Origin: Muscardinus avellanarius
Lineage: Eukaryota > Chordata > Mammalia > Rodentia > Gliridae
Direction: 5' to 3'
Length of the DNA stretch: 64,000 bases
Assembly: GCA_963383645.1 (NCBI GenBank)
Contig: OY726574.1
Span: forward strand, 54,549,477 to 54,613,476
Under the pieces are notes generated by a model. That model did not search any database and was not told where the DNA came from. It saw only the letters and a program-made list of their open reading frames with translations. The translations under genes and the position numbers were made by a program. Below are positions 53,273-63,326 of the stretch, piece after piece (the first letter of the stretch is position 1; every line of letters begins with the position of its first letter).

Positions 53273-53449
53273 TATTTTTATCTTTTTTAAAGTCTCTCAT
53301 TAAAGTTTTAGAATTCTCTATGGAGGTTTGTACATTTTAAAATTTATTTATAAATGCCATATACTATTAGCTTTGTAAATACTGTATTTTTATAAGTTTT
53401 CCGTTGTTATTATTGGAAAATATAACTAATTTTATATATTGATTTTTGT

Positions 53450-53660
53450 GTGTGTGTGTGATACTAGGGATGGAACCCAGGAGCTTTTCTACCTCTGGGC
53501 TATATTCCCAGACCTATTTTATACTTTATTTGGAAACAGGGTCTTACTAAGTTGCTGAGAGCCTCACTCAGTAGCTGAGGCTGGCAGTGAACCTGTGCGA
53601 TCCTCCTGTCTCAGCCTCTCACGCGCTGGGATTACAAGTGTGCGCCATCACGCCCGATTT
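53450..53660 (-). mobile_element. SINE (type C)
   Basis: Complete minus-strand copy with a short (GT)n head. Confidence 0.9.
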
Positions 53661-53675
53661 ATACATTAATTTTTG

Positions 53676-53792
53676 TATATGGTGTATATATATATATACC
53701 ATATACATATAGTTACATATATATACCATATACATATACATACATATACATTTATATGTATATGTATATATGTATATACATATACATATAAA
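53676..53792 (+). repeat. AT-rich palindromic microsatellite
   Basis: (TA)n and (ATATAC)n words followed by their complements (TATATGTATATGTATATATG then TATATACATATACATATA), so the second half can fold on itself. Confidence 0.9.
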
Positions 53793-54008
53793 TTTTGTAA
53801 TACTTTCAGCAAATTACCCTTAAGTTCTTCTGGAGAGAGTGTGTGTGTATATTCATAAAATCTGCAATGACAGTTTACTTTTTCATTTACAAATTGTATA
53901 TCTTTTATTTAATTTTACCTTACTTTCTGCCTCAGAGCTTTAGTATGTTTTTGAATAGAAGTGGTGTTGTTGGTCATTTTAGACTTGATCTTTAAATTAA
54001 AGTAAGCC

Positions 54009-54232
54009 AGCCGGGCGTGGTGGCGCACGCTTGTAATCCCCGCTCTTGGGAGGCCGAGACAGGAGGATCGCGCTGGTTCGGAGCCAGCCTCGCTGGCTTA
54101 AGAGACCCTGTTTCCAAATAAAAATGTAAAAATAGGTCTGGGAGTGTAGCCCGGAGGTAGAAGGGCTTCCAGGAACCCCAGTACCACCAAAAAATAAACA
54201 AACAAACAAACAAACAAATAAATAAATAAATT
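54009..54232 (+). mobile_element. SINE (type B) with target duplication
   Basis: Complete copy with an (AAAC)n(AAAT)n tail. AATTAAAGTAAGCCA flanks it (53996 and 54233). Confidence 0.93.
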
Positions 54233-54246
54233 AATTAAAGTAAGCC

Positions 54247-54455
54247 AGGCGTGGTGGTGCACACTTGTAATCCCAGCATTTGGGAGGCTGAGACAGGAAG
54301 ATCCTGCAGGTTTGAAGCCAGCCTCAGTTACTTAGTGAGGCCCTTTGCAACTCAGTGAGACCCTATTTCAAAATAAAGAATAAAAAATAGGGCTGGGGGT
54401 GTCACTTGGAGGTAGAATGCCCCTGGGTTCCATCCCCAGTACCACAAAAAATTAA
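54247..54455 (+). mobile_element. SINE (type A) sharing the same target word
   Basis: Complete copy beginning at the duplicated AAAGTAAGCC and ending before GAATTAAAGTAA (about 54461). Confidence 0.9.
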
Positions 54456-54688
54456 TTAATGAATTAAAGTAAATTTTTGGAACATTTTAATATTAAGTAT
54501 TATGTCATTATAGGTGTTTATAGACAGACAGTATTACCTATTAAATAAGTTTTCCTCTATTTTCAGTTTGTCAAGATTGAATTAAATTAATTTTAAATTA
54601 ATTTTAAAAGTTGTTCTGAATCTATTGAGTGATTATATTTTCCCATTAATTTTAATGTGGCATATTCTAGTAAATTTCTAATGTTAAA

Positions 54689-54740
54689 GCAGCCTTGCCA
54701 GGTGTAGTGATGTGTGCCTGTAATCCCAGCATCTCAGAAT
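54689..54740 (+). mobile_element. SINE, first 50 bp only
   Basis: CCAGGTGTAGTGATGTGTGC, then CTGTAATCCCAGCATCTCAG. Confidence 0.7.
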
Positions 54741-54929
54741 AAAGCAGCTCAATCCCATATTAGGGTGAGCATCCAAGTTCCTACTTTTTGAAATGTACTG
54801 ATTTTCTTTTGGTCAGTGTTTGCATGGTATGTAACTTTTAACTTTTTCATCTTTTAACTTGCAATCTTTCTGGAACTTTAAGTTCTTTTGTTTTGTTTTT
54901 GCTTTTTGTTGGTTTTTTTGTTGTTGTTG

Positions 54930-55006
54930 TTGTTGTTTATTTTTTGTTTGGGTGCTGGATATTGAGCCCAGGGACATTTTACCACTAAGCTATGCCCCTA
55001 TCCTGG

Positions 55007-55071
<65 letters not shown>

Positions 55072-55165
55072 TTGAAACAGGGTCTCACTAAATTGTGGAA
55101 GGTCTCACTAAGTAGCTGAGACTGTCCACGACCCGGATCCTCCTGTCTTAGCCTCCCAAACGCTT
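54930..55165 (-). mobile_element. SINE with expanded (GTT)n(ATT)n linker
   Basis: Minus-strand copy in which the A-rich linker grew into about 14 GTT and 9 ATT units (55005-55071). Left monomer truncated at CTCCCAAACGCTTGGC. Confidence 0.85.
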
Positions 55166-55294
55166 GGCTGGAACTTTAAGAGCTTTATGCATCTCTTAAA
55201 TATAGCATAGAGCTAGATTATTTTCCTGCCCAACAGTCTTTGTCATTTAGAAGTATTTAAAGTTATTACAGATTTAGGAAAAAAGTCTCTCAGG

Positions 55295-55379
55295 TTATGA
55301 ATGTGGTGCAGTGGTAAAGTACTGGCCTAGCATGCTTGAGGTCCTGGGTTCAGTTCCCCAACACAGAAAAAAAAAAAAA
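55295..55379 (+). mobile_element. Free ID element
   Basis: GTGCAGTGGTAAAGTACTGG, then CCTAGCATGCTTGAGGTCCT, then GGGTTCAGTTCCCCAACAC and poly(A). Confidence 0.8.
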
Positions 55380-55687
55380 TCGTCATCTTATTTGATATTT
55401 TTCTATTTGTTCCTCCTGTTACATGTTTTATTTTCTGTGCTTTCATTATTACTTTTGAATAGTTGTTTTAAAAATAACTTTGTTTCCCCCATACTGCCTT
55501 AAAAGCTGTGAATTCTGGAGGTTTTGTTTGTTGGCGGCTGAACAGACCTAGAACCTGATGTCAACACATTTGTTTTACCCTTGTCTCGGAAATACCAAGG
55601 CCTTACACTGCTTAGTCCGTCCACCCTTTTCCCAACTTACATGCTCTTCCATGTGTGTGTCTTGAATTCTTTAAAAAATCCAAATAG

Positions 55688-55890
55688 CCGGGCGTGGTGG
55701 TGCACACTTGTAATCCCCACGCTTGGGAGGTTGAGACAGGAGGATCGGGTAGGTTCAAAGCCAGCCACACTGGCTTAAGAGACCCTGTTTCCAAAAATAA
55801 AAAAAGTATAAAGTAGGTCTGGGAGTGTAGCCCAGAGGTAGAAGGGCTTCCAGGAACCCCAGTACCACCACCAAAAAAAAAAAAAAAAAA
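55688..55890 (+). mobile_element. SINE (type B) with target duplication
   Basis: Complete copy with an A20 tail; AAATCCAAATAG lies before (55676-55687) and after (55889-55900). Confidence 0.94.
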
Positions 55891-56310
55891 ATCCAAATAG
55901 CATTGTGATTATTGTTGTATGGAGACAATGTTTGTTTAGATGTATCTATATTTTTACCACTTTATTTGCTTTTAATTCTTCATCTTTTTTATCTTCCATC
56001 TGAGATTTTTTTCCTTTTAAATAGATATTTTAGAATTTCCTGTTCTGTGGGTACTCTTAAGAGCAAACAGTTCCTTTTTGTTTATGTCAAAATGTCTTTA
56101 TTTTTTTCTCATTCTTCAAAAATATTTCTTCTGGGCAAAATTCTGTAATGGTAGTTATTTTCTTTTGAGGCTTTGAAAATATTACCACTGACATGTCAAT
56201 GGTGTGTTTGCTGGTTTGAAGGTAATTTGTCATTTTTCTAAAGCAGTTCTTAATATTTTTGCTTTATTTTTGGCATATTATAATTAAATATCTATTTAGG
56301 TACAGATTTT

Positions 56311-56508
56311 CTTTGTGTGTGTGTGTGTGTGTGTGTGGTACTGGGGTTCCTGGAAACCCTTTTCTGGGCTACACTCCCAGACCTCTTTTATATTTTTTAT
56401 TTGGAAACAGGGTCTCTTAAGCCAGCAGGGCTGGCTTCAAACCTGCGCGATCCTCCTGTCTCCACCTCCCAAGCGCAGGGATTACAAGTGTGTGCCACCA
56501 TGCCCGGG
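56311..56508 (-). mobile_element. Young SINE (type B) with perfect 15-bp target duplication
   Basis: Minus-strand copy with a (GT)n head. TTAGGTACAGATTTT flanks it at 56296-56310 and 56509-56523 without mismatch. Confidence 0.95.
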
Positions 56509-57389
56509 TTAGGTACAGATTTTTAAAAATATATCTGCCTAGGAATTAGGAGGAAGGAGGATTTTTCAAGAAAATCATTTTTAGAAAATTCTTTATCTCC
56601 TAAAATATTGTTAATGCCCCATTCCCCCCTCTTCTCCCCAAACTCTAGTAAACCTATGTTTGACGTTCTCCATCTGTCTTCCATGTCTACCAACCACCCT
56701 CTTCTCTTTCCCATCTTTTGTGTCTTTGTGCTGTGTAGTCTGTATAATTTCTTCTGATTTTCTGTGAGCTTACAAATCTTATTTTGCATCTGATTTTTCT
56801 GTTAAACACATCTGTCCTTTTTTTGGCTACATTTTCCTCTTTTGGAGAGTCACATTTTACATATTCTACAGTTCACTGACTCCCACAAACCTTTCTCACA
56901 CTAATATGTTCTCTTAATTCTATGTTGCAAATATTCTCATATTCACTACTTTATCCCATACATTTACCTTCACGACAACCCAATTCCCACTGAGGAATAT
57001 AGAAAATATTAGGAGACATGGTAAAGAGCATAAGTATAAAATTTTCAACATTTAATTCCTAACTTGGAACTCATTTTTCATTTATTCATGCACTCATTTT
57101 CCACTGGTGCATAAAAAAATTACCAGAAACTCTGCAGCTAAAATGGCCCACTTTTTCATGTCACAGTATCCATGAGTCAGGAGCCTGGGAGCAATTTGGC
57201 TGGTCCTCTGCCAGGGACCTCAGATGCTGCTACGTGGGTGCCGCTTGGCTGGTGTCTTCACCAGAGCTCAGGTTCCCTCCCAAGCTCCTCCAGGATCTTG
57301 GCAGAACTCAGTTCTTGGAGGACTTCACTCTAAGAGCTGCCTTCACCAGAGCCACGTTTCTCTTCAGAAAAGGCCCAGAGCCCTTCCTT

Positions 57390-57605
57390 TTTTTGGTACT
57401 GGGGATTGACTCCAGGGGCATTCTACCTCTGAGCCACACCCCCACCCCCGCAAAACCCTATTTTTTTATTCTTTATTTTGAAATAGGATCTTACTAAGTT
57501 GCTGAGAGCCTCACTAAGTACCTGCGGCTGGCTGCGAACTGCGATCCTCCTGTCTCAGCCTCTCAAATGCTGGGATTGCAAGCGTGCGTGCACCACCACA
57601 CTTGG
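57390..57605 (-). mobile_element. SINE (type A)
   Basis: Complete minus-strand copy inside the LTR remnant. Confidence 0.88.
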
Positions 57606-57660
57606 TACCTGGTACCCGCACCCATTTTAAAAGTTCTTTGTCCAGAATAATTTCCTTAAA

Positions 57661-57661
<1 letters not shown>

Positions 57662-57702
<41 letters not shown>

Positions 57703-57901
57703 TTTATGGTAGTTTGAATTGAACCCAGAGGTATTTTCACATTCTATCTCTGAGCTACACTTCCATCCCTTTTAATTTTTTCTTTTGAAATGGTCTCACT
57801 AAGTTGCTGAAGCCTCTCTAATCTGATGAGGCTGACCTGCAATCCTTCTGCCTCAGCCTCCCAAGTATGGGGATTACAAGTGTTTACCACCACACCTGGC
57901 T
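57662..57901 (-). mobile_element. SINE with (GT)n head
   Basis: (GT)19 at 57662-57700, then a diverged minus-strand copy with an insertion (TATTTTCACATTCTATCTCT). Confidence 0.86.
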
Positions 57902-58252
57902 CAGGATAATTTTCTCTCTGATGAACCCAAAATCAACTAATTAAGGACCTTAATTACATCTGCAGTACTGCTTCTCCTTTGCCATTCCAGCTCCATCACA
58001 AGGACTGACATTCTAATACCTTTGCCATATTCTGTGAATTTCTAGCAGGCCTTGGGTTCACCTATACACCAGGCAGGTGATCACAAAAGGGTGTGGCTCA
58101 CCGAGGGCCACCTCAGGTGTGTCCAACCCCGGAGGTGAATAAATAAAACACTGAACAACTAGAATCGAGCAAGTCTACAATGGTGTGTCTGACACAGGAG
58201 GTAAATAAATATTAGCGGAAGATGCTCACTCCGTGTCACGTCAATGTCGCAG

Positions 58253-58379
58253 ATCAGCAACTTGAAGGAAAACATGGTGTATCAGTTCCAAGTGGCAGCC
58301 ATGAACATCGCCGGGCTGGGAGCGCCCTCGGCAGCGAGCCAGTGCTTCAAGTGTGAGGAGTGGACCATTGCTGTTCCAG
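58253..58379 (+). CDS. MYOM1: MYOM1 exon 15 of window: second part of Fn3 domain 4 (My7)
   Basis: 127 nt, entering in phase 0 and leaving in phase 1. Encodes ISNLKENMVYQFQVAAMNIA, then GLGAPSAASQCFKCEEWT, then IAVP. The L-x-E-x-x-x-Y-x-F-x-V and N-x-A-G signature of the Fn3 second half is clear. The acceptor CAATGTCGCAG has a poor pyrimidine tract; the donor is GTAAAC. NIAG replaces the NMAG I recall in human. Confidence 0.96.
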
Positions 58380-58567
58380 GTAAACTGTGGGCACCACGTC
58401 TTAGGGCTGGGCTTGGCATTCTTCCAATAGAACCTACTGGAAGGACCACATAGACAACATGTAAGAGAAATATTGTCAACAGAGACCAATTAAGTGAAAT
58501 ATCTTAGCCCCTCATGCTTAGACCTTTCATAGATCTATAAAACTGAACAAATTTAAAAATGAAATAC

Positions 58568-58778
58568 AGCCGAGCATGGTGGCACGCACTTGTAATCCCA
58601 GCATTTGGGGGGGGGGGCTGGGACAGGAGGATCACGGTTCGCGGACAGCCTCAGCTACTTAGTGAGGACTTTTGCAACCCAGTGAGACCCTGTTTTAAAA
58701 ATAAAGAAAAAATAGGGATGGGGGTGTAGCTCAGAGGTAGAATGCCCCTGGGTTCCATCCCAAGTACTGCAAACATAT
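58568..58778 (+). mobile_element. SINE (type A) with a G10 run
   Basis: Complete copy in which the usual TTGGGAGGCTG became a run of about ten G. Confidence 0.88.
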
Positions 58779-59026
58779 ATATAAACAAGTTGAAAAAGCC
58801 GTTGAAAGTCAAACTAGCAATGTTAATGTGTTTGGTGGGTGATTGGATTTTGCTTCTGATGGTACTGACTTCACATGTGTCCCAGGATGACTAAATCTCC
58901 CACTTGGGTTTTATATGCAGCATAGTTAACAACTGGCATGGCACCACAGCAGACCATGTCAGTGCCCCAGCCACCCCAGAGCACACGGGGGCAAGGGAGC
59001 CTTCCCCCCGTGCCACCCCTCCTCTA

Positions 59027-59057
59027 CCTGAGCCCTGAGCCCTGAGCCCTGAGCCCT
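59027..59057 (+). repeat. 7-bp tandem repeat (TGAGCCC)n
   Basis: Just over four units. Confidence 0.93.
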
Positions 59058-59484
59058 GCGCAGCCATCATTTTCCTTCATTAGTAAGCAGCCATCTGCGT
59101 CACTTCTCTGCCCTGTGAACAAAAAGTTTACAATAGAAAATCAAGACAGGGTCGGGGAGGCAAACTCGTTACCTTTCCTTGCGCCCCCCTGGAAGCCAGT
59201 GGATATTTCTTAAGTTCCTTCTGCCACCTGCACAAAAGAGGATCTACTTTCATATTCTTGCAATCCCTTGAGCAGGCCTGGGGAAAGTGTTTTGACAGAA
59301 ATGTACACATAGAGAAAGTTGTAGAGGGAACTGCGTTTAACTCACAGAAGAAACAAGTAGGGTAGACCTCTGCCTCCTGAGAAGTCCAGGCCCGTCCTTG
59401 ACTCACTGAGTGGTGCCGGGTAAACCACACGTCAGGAAAGCTCTTGCAGATGTGAACAGCAAGCATGTCTTCTCTTCCTTCCAT

Positions 59485-59590
59485 TTTACAGGAGAAGATA
59501 CTGGCACTCAGGCTTAATGATGCGCGGAAGGTCACGCAGGTGGTCAGTAGCGGGATTAAGACCGCTAACTGGTCTTTCCCCAGATGAGAG
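59485..59590 (+). mobile_element. Ancient MIR fragment
   Basis: CCATTTTACAGGAGAAGATA, GGAAGGTCACGCAGGTGGTC and AGTAGCGGGATTAAGACC are in MIR order. Confidence 0.7.
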
Positions 59591-59911
59591 GTGTCTTAGT
59601 TCCTCCTCTGCAGAGTGGGCTGGTGCTGCCTACTGCATGGGTCACTGGGTCCTAAGGATGACACAGGTCTTGGGCATACAAGCCCTCTGGAGTGACACAT
59701 AAAAATATCCCATACAAGGCAGCGGAAGACAAGGATAATGCATATTTTAAACTATTAAGCCAAGGTAAATGGTCAGACAGATATAAATCACCAGCTGCAA
59801 AACAGCAAAGCAGAGCATGGGAGAGTCTGTGTGTGGCTGCTCTCAGGCCGCTGTGAGTCAATGGTTTTGATTGGTTGGTTGGAAACCAGTAGTTATTTTT
59901 AAAAAGAAAGA

Positions 59912-60120
59912 GAAGCTGGGCATGGTGGCACATGCTTGTAATCTCAGTACTTGGGAGGCTGAGACAGGAGGTCGCCAGTTCAAAGCCAGCCTCGACAAAA
60001 TAGGAGGCCCTCCGCAACCTAGTGAGACCCTGTTTTCAAATAAGAAATAAAATTGGACTGGGGGTTTAGCTTGGGGGTAGAATGCCTCTAGGTTCAATCT
60101 TCAGTGCCATACACACAGAG
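59912..60120 (+). mobile_element. SINE (type A-like)
   Basis: Complete copy with right monomer GGGGGTTTAGCTTGGGGGTA. Confidence 0.87.
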
Positions 60121-60802
60121 ATACAAAAAATAAATAAACATAAATTAATTTTAAAAAAGAGAAAATAAATCAGGATACCTCCTGAATACCAGGTGGTGCC
60201 CAGGCAATCACGCAGGGGTGTGAGTGTCCAGAGAGCGGGCGCGGGGGCTCCCGTGAGGCTGGCCTCCTCCCTCGGGGGGTCCAGTTACTTGGCTTCTGAG
60301 CAGGCTATTCACTGTCTAAAGGGTGAACGAGATAAAGGCATGTGAAGTGTGTGGTGCTTTCAGCACAGATTCAGGGCCCCTGGGGTCGACTACCGATTTT
60401 GGTGACAGACTTATAAATGGTAAGCTCTCGTTTGCTAGCGCTCACTTGTGGGATTATGCTTTAGGAGAACGATTTCCCTCCAATTAGGAGTTATTCCTTC
60501 TTCCTTGGGAAGACCTATTACTAATGTCTATATTCACTTGCCACCAGTTAGAGTTACTTTCTTCAAATTATTGGAGATAAGGAAAGGGGTTAGCTATTAC
60601 TCAAAAAGCATTTAAAACCGAATCTGCAAACGAACTAAACTAAGGGATGAAGGAACGTTTCCATCCGGTCTCTGCGAGGCACCTTGGAGTCCCTAACCCC
60701 TTCCTCCTTAGAGGACAGGATGTAGAGCATTGCGGAAGGTTGGACGGGGCAACCACGAAGTGCCTGCTTTCACAGACATGCTAGGTTTTAAAACAGAACG
60801 CC

Positions 60803-61007
60803 AGCCGGGCGAGGTGGCGCACGCTTGTAATCCCAGCATTCAGGAGGCTGAGACCGGAGGATCACAGTTCGCAGACAGCCTCTGCTATTTAGTGAGGCCC
60901 TTTGCAACTCAGTGAGACCCTGTTTCAAAATAAAAGAATAAAAATTAGAGCTGGGGGTATAGCTCGGAGGAAAACTGCCCCTGGGTTCTATCCCCAGTAC
61001 CGCAAAA

Positions 61008-61054
<47 letters not shown>

Positions 61055-61057
61055 ATA
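60803..61057 (+). mobile_element. SINE (type A) with (AAAT)n tail and target duplication
   Basis: Complete copy with about 13 AAAT units (61006-61057). ACAGAACGCCAG before and ACAGAACACCAG after differ at one base. Confidence 0.92.
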
Positions 61058-61175
61058 CAGAACACCAGCATCAGATGCAGCGGTCCGGCCTTAAGCGTAG
61101 TTACACGCGTATGCACATTTGCGTTTTCCTATCTGCAGTGTGATCCCTATTCACGGCCTCCTCTCTCTCCTGTAG

Positions 61176-61360
61176 GACCACCACACGGCCTTAAGTACAG
61201 TGAAGTCAGAAACAACTCGCTGGTCCTCCAGTGGAAGCCTCCGGTCCACTGTGGACGGACCCCAGTCACCGGCTACTTTGTGGATGTGAAGGAGGCCAAC
61301 GCCAAAGATGACCAATGGCGAGGCCTCAACGAGGCGGCCATTAAAAACAAATACCTGAAG
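61176..61360 (+). CDS. MYOM1: MYOM1 exon 16 of window: first part of Fn3 domain 5 (My8)
   Basis: 185 nt, entering in phase 1 and leaving in phase 0. Encodes GPPHGLKYSEVRNNSLVLQW, then KPPVHCGRTPVTGYFVDV, then KEANAKDDQWRGLNEAAI, then KNKYLK. Fn3 first half: B-strand Trp (LQWKPP), C-strand GYFVDVKE, C'-strand DQWRGLNE. The matching second half is not in the window. VHCGRT has Cys where I recall Ser in human. Acceptor TCTCTCCTGTAG. The donor GTAGCG is weaker than the others. Confidence 0.95.
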
Positions 61361-61472
61361 GTAGCGGATGCATGAACAAAGCTCTAATACTAACTTTAAA
61401 GTTGGTGAGGTAAAACAGATTATCTCTGCCTTGGTGTGTTTACTTAGTTCCTGCTAACAGTCCTTTGGGAAG

Positions 61473-61672
61473 CCAGGCATGATGGTGCACACTTATAATT
61501 CCAGTAGTTGGGAGCCTGAGACAGGAGGATCACAGGTTCGAGGACAGCCTCAGCAAGTAGTGAGACTCTCATCAACCTAGTGAGACCTTGTTTCCAAATA
61601 AGAAAAAAATTGGTCTGGGGTTGTAGCCCGGAGGTAGAATGCCTCTGGGTTCAATTCTCAGTACCACAAAAA
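61473..61672 (+). mobile_element. SINE (type C)
   Basis: Complete copy whose A-rich tail turned into the purine tract that follows. Confidence 0.88.
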
Positions 61673-61803
61673 GAAAGGGAGAGGGAGAGGGAGAGGGAGA
61701 GGGAGGGAGGGAGGGAAGAAGGAAGGAAGGAAGGAAGGAAGGAAAGAAGGAAGGAAGGAAGGAAGGAAGGAAGAAAGAGAGGAAGAAGGACAGAAAGAAA
61801 GAA
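61672..61803 (+). repeat. (GGGAGA)n(GGAA)n purine tract
   Basis: About 130 bp with almost no pyrimidine on the + strand. Confidence 0.95.
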
Positions 61804-61862
61804 TAAAAACCAGGGCGGGGGTGTAGCTGGGAGGTAGAATGTCCCCAGTACCATCAAAAAAT
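61804..61862 (+). mobile_element. Lone SINE right monomer
   Basis: GGGCGGGGGTGTAGCTGGGA, then GGTAGAATGTCCCCAGTACC; the left part is lost or belongs to a nested arrangement with the SINE at 61473. Confidence 0.7.
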
Positions 61863-62112
61863 CAAACAATTGGGGATATGATTCCACTTGCCTCCAGCAA
61901 GTCATTCAGAAGGTTGCATGCCATGTTCACACAGAGAGTTTAACCCTACGAAGTTATCACTGCCTTTCTCAATAATCTTCATGAGGAGGGAGAGAGAGTG
62001 GAGTGGGATCCAGAGCTGTGTGATCGACGACAGGATGTCACTAGTTATGTGATGGGAGCTCTATGTCTCTGCATGTTTCTATCAGTCTCACCTTATTATG
62101 AGGTATAATTAT

Positions 62113-62306
62113 AATGTACACTTGTAATCCCAGAATTTGGGAGGCTGAGACAGGAGGATCGCAGTTAGAGGACAGCCTCAGCTACTTAGTGAGGCCCTCC
62201 ACAATTCAGTGAGACCCTGTCTCAAACTAAAAAGTAAAAGATAGGGCTGGAGGTGTAGCTTGGAGTTAGAATGCCCCTGAGTTCCATCCCCAGGACTGGA
62301 AAAAAA
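62113..62306 (+). mobile_element. SINE (type A), first 20 bp missing
   Basis: Starts at ACACTTGTAATCCCAGAATT and ends CCCCAGGACTGG plus poly(A). Confidence 0.87.
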
Positions 62307-63119
62307 GAAATGCAAAGCAGACACAGTTGACTTGACATTCCTGTTTCCTCTTTTCTTGTTGACAATGGGAGGCAGGAGTGACCGGGAGGGTGTGGAGGAC
62401 GGGATGGAGGGTTTGCCAGGGAATGCAGCTTCTTTTGAAATTACAGGGAACGGGAAGAAATGGAGGGAAGGAGAGTAGACGCAGGCCGATTACCTAGGGG
62501 ACTTGTCTGTGGCGCTGCGGACCCGTGGCCCTTGTCCCCGGCCAGGGAAGGGCGCGGTGCAGCTGCCAGCGGGGCCTGGGCCAGCACGTGGCTCCCTCCT
62601 GCACACGTGGCAGACCCGCCTCGCAGCCACGCTTGAATCATCACGCAGGTTCGCCTGCACGGCAGGGGAGAGGCCTGGCACCTGCAACTCGGATGTCTTT
62701 CTCACAAGGCAAGGGTGCTGTTCCTTTCTGAAAGGTTTTGAAACAGAATTTAAAATATACCAGTGTCTCTGCATTTCTTCTGTGCCTAAGCTGAAGCTCG
62801 TTTACACGGAGAAATTCATTCCAGAAATCCATTAGCTCCGCCGAGACCTCTCATCACATATGGCGACGTCCTGCTGTCAAGCACACGACACAGTCAAATA
62901 GGTTAAAAACCTAACGGTTTAATGCATGGCGCATTTAAAGACATAGTCATCAACGCGTCACTTAATTGAACAAATGTTTCCAGCATTGTTTGATTAAATC
63001 CCATTTGGATATTGATCTTTATCACAGAATTAAAGAAAAAGCATACCCCTGTGTGTAATGATTCTTTCGTAAAATACAATATACTTTTAAAAGTTATATG
63101 CTTTGAAAGTAAAAAGCTA

Positions 63120-63326
63120 CTTTTTTTGGTACTGGGGGTGGAACTCAGGGGCTTTTCTACCTCCAGGCTATACTCCCAGACCTACTTTATATTTCATTTG
63201 GAAACAGGGTCTCACTAAGCTGCTGAGAGCCTCACTAAGTAGCTGAGGTTGGCTTCGAACCTGTGCCATCCTCCTGTCTCAGCCTCCCAAGTGCGGGGAT
63301 TACAAGCGTGCGCCACCATGCCCGGT
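63120..63326 (-). mobile_element. SINE (type C)
   Basis: Complete minus-strand copy ending ACCATGCCCGG. Confidence 0.9.

Larger units (their letters stand above)
51490..56310 (-). mobile_element. Long, old antisense L1 cut up by SINEs
   Basis: Blocks keep L1 order from 3' to 5': 3' UTR (51490-52250, e.g. AAAGTAGAATTGCTGGGTCA, CCATTGCCCTGCATCATTGC), ORF2 3' end (52250-52570, AATTATTATAACTTTATAAC), ORF2 middle (53290-53450 and 53850-54000, TTTTTGAATAGAAGTGGTGT), RT (54480-54690, GTTCTGAATCTATTGAGTGA) and 5' part (54740-54930, 55166-55680, 55895-56310). All frames are broken. Confidence 0.72.
57095..58080 (-). mobile_element. MLT1-like LTR remnant, split by two SINEs
   Basis: Antisense MaLR/MLT1 order: AAATTACCAGAAACTCTGCA, GAGCAATTTGGCTGGTCCTC, TTGGCAGAACTCAGTTCTTG, then after the SINEs AAGGACCTTAATTACATCTG, ACCTTTGCCATATTCTGTGA and ACACCAGGCAGG. 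A solo LTR; no coding part. Confidence 0.72.
50605..58252 (+). other. Intron 14 of window (phase 0), 7.6 kb
   Basis: After the minisatellite, 50895-51480 is unrecognised. Then come a long antisense L1 in pieces (51490-56310) carrying many SINEs, a non-repeat block (56600-57090), a split MLT1-like LTR and 170 bp before exon 15. Confidence 0.85.
58380..61175 (+). other. Intron 15 of window (phase 1)
   Basis: 2796 bp with SINEs at 58568, 59912 and 60803, a MIR piece and a short 7-bp tandem repeat. Stretches 58780-59480 and 60125-60800 show nothing recognised. Confidence 0.85.
7109..61360 (+). other. MYOM1: MYOM1 gene, internal part (16 exons, both ends outside the window)
   Basis: Myomesin-1 cross-links myosin filaments and titin in the sarcomeric M-band. 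The 16 exons listed below join in one frame with no stop (phases after each exon: 2,1,1,1,1,2,1,1,0,1,2,1,1,0,1,0). The product runs from the middle of an Ig domain (My2 in myomesin numbering) through a second Ig, a linker, three Fn3 domains, the EH segment, a fourth Fn3 and part of a fifth. Identity rests on recalled vertebrate MYOM1 sequence, for example CDFEDTAQYRASAMN, GLIEGRSYIFRVRAVN and ESFRDSMVLGWKQPDK, and above all on the EH segment, which the paralogues MYOM2 and MYOM3 are not known to have. All junctions are GT..AG. Confidence 0.96.

Noticed and set aside
7109..61360. MYOM2 or MYOM3 instead of MYOM1
   Set aside because: The EH segment and the linker sequence SRPSAPWTGQIIVTEEEP match MYOM1; the paralogues are not known to have the EH segment.
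62470..62840. CpG-richer stretch with overlapping ORFs as a hidden exon or promoter
   Set aside because: No translation resembles the expected continuation of the Fn3 domain (a GLxxGxxYxFRVRA motif), and no splice pair in the right phase was found.
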